DNA of 47,406 nucleotides. Source: Bacteroidota bacterium. Its GTDB lineage: Bacteria; Bacteroidota; Rhodothermia; Rhodothermales; UBA10348. Of this stretch, positions 42,856 through 47,406 are shown in pieces (the stretch's first letter is position 1; each line of letters starts with the position of its first letter). The stretch covers positions 1 through 47,406 of the forward strand of contig JAJCYR010000048.1 of the NCBI GenBank assembly GCA_029262775.1, given 5' to 3'. The position numbers and the translations under genes were made by a program. The notes under the pieces were generated by a model. That model was not told the origin of the DNA and did not search any database. It saw only the letters and a list, made by a program, of their open reading frames with translations.

Positions 42856-44001
42856 ATGCTGCCGTTCGGTCTCCTCTGCCCCTCGCCGGCGGCGGCGCAG
42901 GGGTCGGCGCAGGAGTCGGCACGCGCAGCGACAGACGGCTCCATCCTGTCCGATCCCTGGCTCACGGAACAGGCAGACCGGGCACTCGATTATCTCTACC
43001 GGTATGACCTCGCGGCGGCCGATTCCGTTTTTTCCACGATCGGTGAGCGCTACCCCGATCACCCGGTTGCGCCCTTCCTGGAGGGGCTTTCGCTCTGGTG
43101 GCGTATTCTGCCAGGCCTGACGGTCGAGGACACGGCCCACGACGAGGCGTTTTTGGCTGCCATGGATCGGACCGAAGCCCGGGCCCGCGAACTCGGGAGC
43201 CCATTCGACGCCCGCTTTTTTCGCGCCGCCGCGCACGGCTTCCGGGGCCGCCTCTACAGCGACCGCGGAGCATGGTGGAAGGCCTCGCGCTCCGGCCGCC
43301 GCGCCGTCGGCGACCTTTTCGAACTGGCGGCGTGGGATACGACGAATGCGGATCTGGTTTTTGGAGACGGCGTCTATCTGTACTTTGCAGATGTGATCCC
43401 GGAAAAATACCCGCTCGTTCGGCCCTTCATGTGGTTTTTTCCGGACGGCGACCGAAAACGGGGCATTCGCCTGCTCGAGCGTGTGGCCCGGGAAGGCCGC
43501 TTCGTGCGCGTTGAGGCGGCATGGTTTCTGGTGCAGATTCACGCCTTTTACGAGCCCAATGGGGAAGAGGCTGCGTACTGGGCGGACTGGTTGGTGACGC
43601 GCTATCCCGAGAACCCACTGTTCGTCATGCTGCGCGGCCGCGTGGCCTTTCGCTGGGCCGACTGGGATACGGCCCGTGACATGTTTTCCCGAATGGCGCC
43701 CGCCCCGGAGCCGATCGAGGCCATTTCGCACTACTACCTGGGGCGCCTGGCCCTCCGGGACGCGGACTGGGCGGGCGCCGCCACCCACTTCGAGCGCGCT
43801 GTGGACGCGGAGTCCGGTTATGACCACGTCTCGTTTTTCCGGGCGCAGGCCATGCTCCGGCTCGGTACGGCGCTCGATCTCCTTGGCCAGCGGAACGATG
43901 CCCGCGAGGCCTGGAAGCGCGTGCTGGACTTTCCCGACCGCGGGGGATCGCACGATCGGGCCCGCACCTACTTGGCTGGCAGCCCATCGGAAACCCCATG
44001 A
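42856..44001 (+). CDS. TPR-like exported protein
   Basis: A protein of about 381 residues that I cannot name. It has an export-type leader ending PSPAAAQG. Later segments (YLYRYDLAAADSVFSTI, YYLGRLALRDADWAGAATHF, ALDLLGQRNDAREAW) are tetratricopeptide-like helical repeats. The first canonical start, ATG at 42856, gives a leader with no basic residue. A CTG at 42820 that overlaps the bioY stop (CTGA) would add LTRIWTSVFFWW and give a much better signal peptide. The stop overlaps the rsmA start by four bases. Confidence 0.75.
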   Translation: MLPFGLLCPSPAAAQGSAQESARAATDGSILSDPWLTEQADRALDYLYRYDLAAADSVFSTIGERYPDHPVAPFLEGLSLWWRILPGLTVEDTAHDEAFLAAMDRTEARARELGSPFDARFFRAAAHGFRGRLYSDRGAWWKASRSGRRAVGDLFELAAWDTTNADLVFGDGVYLYFADVIPEKYPLVRPFMWFFPDGDRKRGIRLLERVAREGRFVRVEAAWFLVQIHAFYEPNGEEAAYWADWLVTRYPENPLFVMLRGRVAFRWADWDTARDMFSRMAPAPEPIEAISHYYLGRLALRDADWAGAATHFERAVDAESGYDHVSFFRAQAMLRLGTALDLLGQRNDAREAWKRVLDFPDRGGSHDRARTYLAGSPSETP

Positions 44002-44786
44002 CGACGCCACTCACGCCCAAAAAACACCTCGGCCAGAACTTCCTGCGCGATCCGAACACGGCGCGGCGCATTGTCGCGGGGCTGGAGGCCTCTGGCCGCG
44101 CCCCTGTCGTGGAAATTGGCCCCGGCACGGGAGCGCTGACGGGTATCCTGTTGGAGCGCTTTGAGCGGCTCCGCGTTATTGAAGTCGATTCGCGCGCCGC
44201 GGAGCTGCTCGGCGCCCGCTGGCCTGACCTCGATATCACGCAGGGCGACGTGCTCGGCGCCGACTGGCCCGCGCTTGCCGCAGAAATGGGCGCTCCGCTC
44301 TCGGTCATTGGCAATCTGCCCTACTACATCACCTCGCCCATCCTCTTCTCCCTTCTCGATGCGGCCGCCGCGGGGGTTCTGGCCGAAGCGGTCATCATGA
44401 TGCAGTACGAAGTGGCTGCCCGCCTTATCGCCGAGCCCCGGACCAAGCAGTACGGCATCCTGTCTGTTGCCGTCCAATTGCTGTGCGAGGCCAAAATCCT
44501 GTTTCCCGTGTCGCGCAATGTCTTCCATCCCAAACCGGACGTTCGAAGCGCCGTCGTACGCCTCGTTCCCCGGGCCGATGGATTGTCTTTGGAAGAGGCC
44601 CAAAACGTCCGCATCGTGGTACGCACGGCCTTCAACCAGCGCCGAAAAACACTTCGGAACAGTCTCAGGTCAATGGCCGGGCCGGATGGCAACCGGATTC
44701 CCGAAAAATGGCGCGGCGTGCGCGCCGAGGAACTGACGCCGCACGACTTTGTCGAGCTCACGGGGTATATTTCGGCTGGCCGGTGA
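43998..44786 (+). CDS. rsmA: 16S rRNA dimethyladenosine transferase
   Basis: A 262-residue SAM-dependent enzyme (KsgA) that dimethylates two adenines near the 3' end of 16S rRNA. It shows the family N-terminus KKHLGQNFLRDPN, the SAM motif VVEIGPGTGALTG (about residues 37-49), and the catalytic VIGNLPYYITSPI (about 99-111). The C-terminal RRKTLRNSLR segment is also typical. It begins in a 4-base overlap with the TPR gene. Confidence 0.96.
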   Translation: MTTPLTPKKHLGQNFLRDPNTARRIVAGLEASGRAPVVEIGPGTGALTGILLERFERLRVIEVDSRAAELLGARWPDLDITQGDVLGADWPALAAEMGAPLSVIGNLPYYITSPILFSLLDAAAAGVLAEAVIMMQYEVAARLIAEPRTKQYGILSVAVQLLCEAKILFPVSRNVFHPKPDVRSAVVRLVPRADGLSLEEAQNVRIVVRTAFNQRRKTLRNSLRSMAGPDGNRIPEKWRGVRAEELTPHDFVELTGYISAGR

Positions 44787-44832
44787 ACGCTCGCATCTCC
44801 GGCTGAATGCCGCACCCATCCCGCATCGCCCC

Positions 44833-46224
44833 ATGGAACAGACCGATCAGAATACGTCCGCGCGGCTCGATATCGATGCGGAGCTTCTGGACAACCTGGA
44901 GGCACTGGTCGAGGCCCGGGAGGAGGGCATGGTGCTCAACATTGCCCGCGACCTGCACCCGGCAGACCTTGCCGATGTGCTCATGCACATGGACGACAGG
45001 CTGGCGTCGACCCTGTTCCACTGGCTGCCGGACGAGAACGCCGGCGAGGTCCTGGCCGAACTGGATGACGACTACCGTGCCGATCTGCTCGAGGACACCC
45101 CCCACGAGCGTATAGCCAGCATGCTCGACGAGCTCGACACGGACGACGCCGTGGACGTCCTCGCCGATTTACCGCAGCACCTGGCCGATCAGGTTATTCC
45201 GGGGCTGGAGTATGCGGCCGATGTGCAGGAACTGCTTGGCTACGATGAGGAAACGGCCGGTGGCCGCATGGCTGCGGAGCTCGTCATCGTGCACGAATCG
45301 GCGACCGTGGCTGAAGCGACTGAAGAGGTCCGTCGGAACGCCGAAAATGTTGAATTTATTCACGTCATTTTTGTGGTCGATGACCACGAACGGCTGGTCG
45401 GATTCGTATCGCTGAAGCGGCTCCTGCTTTCACCGGCACACATCAGCATCCGGGACATCATGAATACGGATGTGATATCGGTCAATACGAGTGTGGACCA
45501 GGAAGCTGTAGCGCGGCTCATGGAGCGCTATGACCTCGTGTCCATGCCGGTCGTCGATCTCGATGGCAAGCTCGTAGGGCGCATTACGATCGATGATATC
45601 GTGGACGTGATCCGGGAAGAGGCCGAGGAGGACATGCAGCGCATGTCGGGTCTCGGGGTTGGCGAAGAGTCCACCGATTCCGTACTGCGCATTGTGCGGG
45701 GGCGGCTGCCCTGGCTGCTGACGGGCATGCTCGGCTCGGCGTTTGCGGCGACCGTGATCCTGTATTTCGAGAGCGCGCTGGTGGAGGCTACGGTGCTGGC
45801 GAGTTTCATTCCGATTGTGATGGCAACGGCCGGGAATGCCGGTATCCAGAGCTCATCGGTGGCGGTTCAGGGGCTGGCATCGGGCAATGTGTGGGCCTCC
45901 GACTTCAGCAGCCGGATCCTGAAGGAAATGGGGGTTGCGCTTCTGAACGGACTCGCGGCATCGGTCGTGCTGGCAATTGCCGTACTTGTGCTCTCGGCCG
46001 TCACGTCTGTTGACAGCACAAGTGTCGTGAGGCTCGCACTTACCGCTGGCCTGGCGCTACTCATTGTGGTTACCATTGCCACGACCATCGGTGCGTCGGT
46101 TCCGCTCCTGCTGGACCGGTTCGATATTGATCCGGCGCTCGCGACCGGGCCGTTCATCACGGCCAGCAACGACATTCTTGGGATTCTGATCTTTTTCCTG
46201 CTGGCGACGTGGCTCTACCTGTGA
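44833..46224 (+). CDS. mgtE: MgtE-family magnesium transporter
   Basis: A 463-residue Mg2+ channel/transporter. The N-terminal MgtE_N domain (about 20-130) has LHPADLADVLMHMDD. Two CBS domains (about 140-265) follow, with AGGRMAAELV and IMNTDVISVN starts. Five membrane helices (about 292-463) include the signature IPIVMATAGNAGIQSSSVAV. I choose the ATG at 44833; the in-frame extension to 44749 overlaps rsmA. In known members the cytosolic domains sense Mg2+ and close the pore. Confidence 0.95.
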   Translation: MEQTDQNTSARLDIDAELLDNLEALVEAREEGMVLNIARDLHPADLADVLMHMDDRLASTLFHWLPDENAGEVLAELDDDYRADLLEDTPHERIASMLDELDTDDAVDVLADLPQHLADQVIPGLEYAADVQELLGYDEETAGGRMAAELVIVHESATVAEATEEVRRNAENVEFIHVIFVVDDHERLVGFVSLKRLLLSPAHISIRDIMNTDVISVNTSVDQEAVARLMERYDLVSMPVVDLDGKLVGRITIDDIVDVIREEAEEDMQRMSGLGVGEESTDSVLRIVRGRLPWLLTGMLGSAFAATVILYFESALVEATVLASFIPIVMATAGNAGIQSSSVAVQGLASGNVWASDFSSRILKEMGVALLNGLAASVVLAIAVLVLSAVTSVDSTSVVRLALTAGLALLIVVTIATTIGASVPLLLDRFDIDPALATGPFITASNDILGILIFFLLATWLYL

Positions 46225-46239
46225 TATATCTATAATCAG

Positions 46240-47406
46240 TGCTGTCCGGTTAAAACGTACCGGACTCGACAAATCGCTGTTTGTGGCAAGTTGCGGCACA
46301 AAAGTGTCCGTTGTGGCTATAGCATGCCCCCTATGTCGGAAACAAGCTCCATACGGGCTCAGCGGGTTGCGTCTGGCGCGCCTTCAGAATGGCTTTCTCA
46401 GGATTGTTGAGAAAGCCCTTCAGGTCGATGTAATTCATCAGATGGTGACGGACCATGGAGGCCAGGTTTGCAAAGGCCCACTTCCGCTCACAACCTCTAC
46501 GAATGACCTTCAAAAGCAGATCGGCAATGAGGGCACACCAGATCTGGATCTTGATTGCATTGACGTTGTCGCCGAGAAAGTACCGGAGCGGATAATTCTG
46601 CTTGATCCGTTTGAAAAGTAGCTCAATCTGCCAACGTTGCCGGTAAATCTGGGCAATCGTCAAGGCGTCCATGCTCGGGTTGTTGGTGAAAAATGTCAAC
46701 GTACGCTGCTTTTTTGTCCTCGCGTCCAGGTAGGCATACACGATCACACGCCCCTTGGCCTTATTGGGCAGATAGGTGCTCCCCAGAAGGGCCTCCGTGT
46801 CGCTCACGATGCCGCTCTCCTTCTGCGCCTCGCTGAGCGGACGCTCTTGAAGCGCTTCAAACGCCGCACCGGTCTTCAACCGCGTAACAAGACTGATTCC
46901 GCGCTCCGTCCAGCGGTTGTAGACCGCGTAGTCGACATAGCCCTTGTCGAAGGTCACTATCGAGCCAGCAGGCAGATCTATCTCCTTCAGAAAGGTATGG
47001 TCGTGGACACTTGCCGCGGTTAACCGAACCAGGTGCGGCACGTCCTCGTCCGCCTTCATCAACGTATGAGCCTTGACACCTCCCTTGCGTTTGCCGTTGA
47101 GTGGCGTTCGCCCCACCGACTTCAGGATCTCCTGGAAAAGCGAGATCGTAGTGCTGTCGACAATGAAGAGCTTCGACATCCAGGTCCGAGAGCCCTTCAC
47201 CGGTTCGTCGCAGCTGTCCGGTAAATCGCGCGCATACGTGTCATAGAGAAAGCGATAAAGAGCCTCAAAGACCTCGAAGTCGCGTCGGCAATTAGCGTCG
47301 GAGAGCGTGCTTCTGCGTGGAATGCAGTGCACATTGGCGTGCTTGAGCCGGTTCTCGCAAGCGAGCATTCCGGTCACCACCTCACGAATCGACGTACAGC
47401 GACTGA
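46240..47406 (-). mobile_element. IS4-family insertion sequence, right end outside window
   Basis: The element contains the transposase gene on the minus strand. Its left end is probably near 46240-46265, where an inverted repeat GTCCGGT...ACCGGAC (46244-46250/46259-46265) follows the mgtE gene by about 20 bases. The terminal inverted repeat cannot be proven because the other end is beyond the window edge. It did not disrupt mgtE. Confidence 0.75.
46331..47406 (-). CDS. IS4-family DDE transposase, N-terminus cut by window edge
   Basis: At least 357 codons of a DDE transposase; the frame is open to the window edge, so the N-terminus is missing. The first Asp is in FIVDSTTISLF, the second in VTFDKGYVDYAV, and the Glu lies in IYRQRWQIELLFKRIKQ, which is the Y(2)R(3)E(6)K signature of the IS4 group. 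No stop or frameshift breaks the visible part, so it may be active. GTG at 47380 is not the true start because the reading (RCTSIREV) continues upstream in family style. Confidence 0.9.
   Translation of the reverse strand, partial: SRCTSIREVVTGMLACENRLKHANVHCIPRRSTLSDANCRRDFEVFEALYRFLYDTYARDLPDSCDEPVKGSRTWMSKLFIVDSTTISLFQEILKSVGRTPLNGKRKGGVKAHTLMKADEDVPHLVRLTAASVHDHTFLKEIDLPAGSIVTFDKGYVDYAVYNRWTERGISLVTRLKTGAAFEALQERPLSEAQKESGIVSDTEALLGSTYLPNKAKGRVIVYAYLDARTKKQRTLTFFTNNPSMDALTIAQIYRQRWQIELLFKRIKQNYPLRYFLGDNVNAIKIQIWCALIADLLLKVIRRGCERKWAFANLASMVRHHLMNYIDLKGFLNNPEKAILKARQTQPAEPVWSLFPT

Noticed and set aside
1..47406. tRNA, rRNA or phage attachment sites
   Set aside because: Reading the intergenic gaps I saw no cloverleaf, rRNA segment, integrase or tRNA-flanked junction.

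Overview
This is a GC-rich bacterial chromosome segment. Several traits point to the Bacteroidota/Rhodothermota side of the tree (Rhodothermales- or Balneolales-like): a complete o-succinylbenzoate menaquinone operon with a MenC-MenE fusion, YfhO-type and PorT-like envelope proteins, many secreted M1/M28 peptidases, weak Shine-Dalgarno signals, and frequent 4-base stop/start overlaps. The placement is inferred from gene content; there is no rRNA or tRNA gene to confirm it.

Region 1 (1-8105) holds scattered housekeeping and envelope genes: an NDUFA9-like dehydrogenase, a UPF0173-type metallo-hydrolase, an outer-membrane-like protein overlapping a YfcE-like phosphoesterase, a GAF-GAF-PP2C (RsbU/SpoIIE) phosphatase, and a divergent two-gene operon for secreted M1 and M28 peptidases. 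The M1 gene has an unusual leader with a strong terminator and a tandem repeat.

Region 2 (8321-18006) is the most unusual part: a compact type IV pilus/type II secretion-like locus. It has three small proteins with an N-terminal hydrophobic helix but no recognisable prepilin cleavage motif (one carries a long Asp-Lys-Ser repeat), a subtilase lipoprotein with KVLDRY hexapeptide repeats, one PilT-like ATPase, a PilM-PilN-like fusion (GspL-like layout), a PilO-PilP-like fusion and a short secretin. No platform protein (PilC/GspF) and no prepilin peptidase lie in the window. A degenerate M28-like lipoprotein, a TIM-barrel protein and a small beta-barrel protein follow.

Region 3 (20457-21258) is a long gene-free stretch with nested inverted repeats, ending in a dispersed repeat whose exact 88-base copy lies at the left edge of the window. 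Region 4 (21259-28576) has envelope polysaccharide genes (YfhO-like, GT4, WecB), then two adjacent bacterial microcompartment shell proteins, the second with a Rho_N/SAP-like tail, then a YbbR protein and an unknown membrane protein. No microcompartment enzyme is visible nearby.

Region 5 (28696-37309) is the operon menF-menD-menH-menB-menA-menCE, which turns chorismate into demethylmenaquinone. MenCE is expanded by several in-frame minisatellites, and menF seems to lack a canonical start codon. Region 6 (37378-46224) holds a small two-helix membrane protein, a YbfF-like esterase, cobalamin-dependent methionine synthase, BioY, a TPR protein, RsmA and MgtE. The window ends inside an IS4-family element (about 46240-47406) that runs off the right edge.
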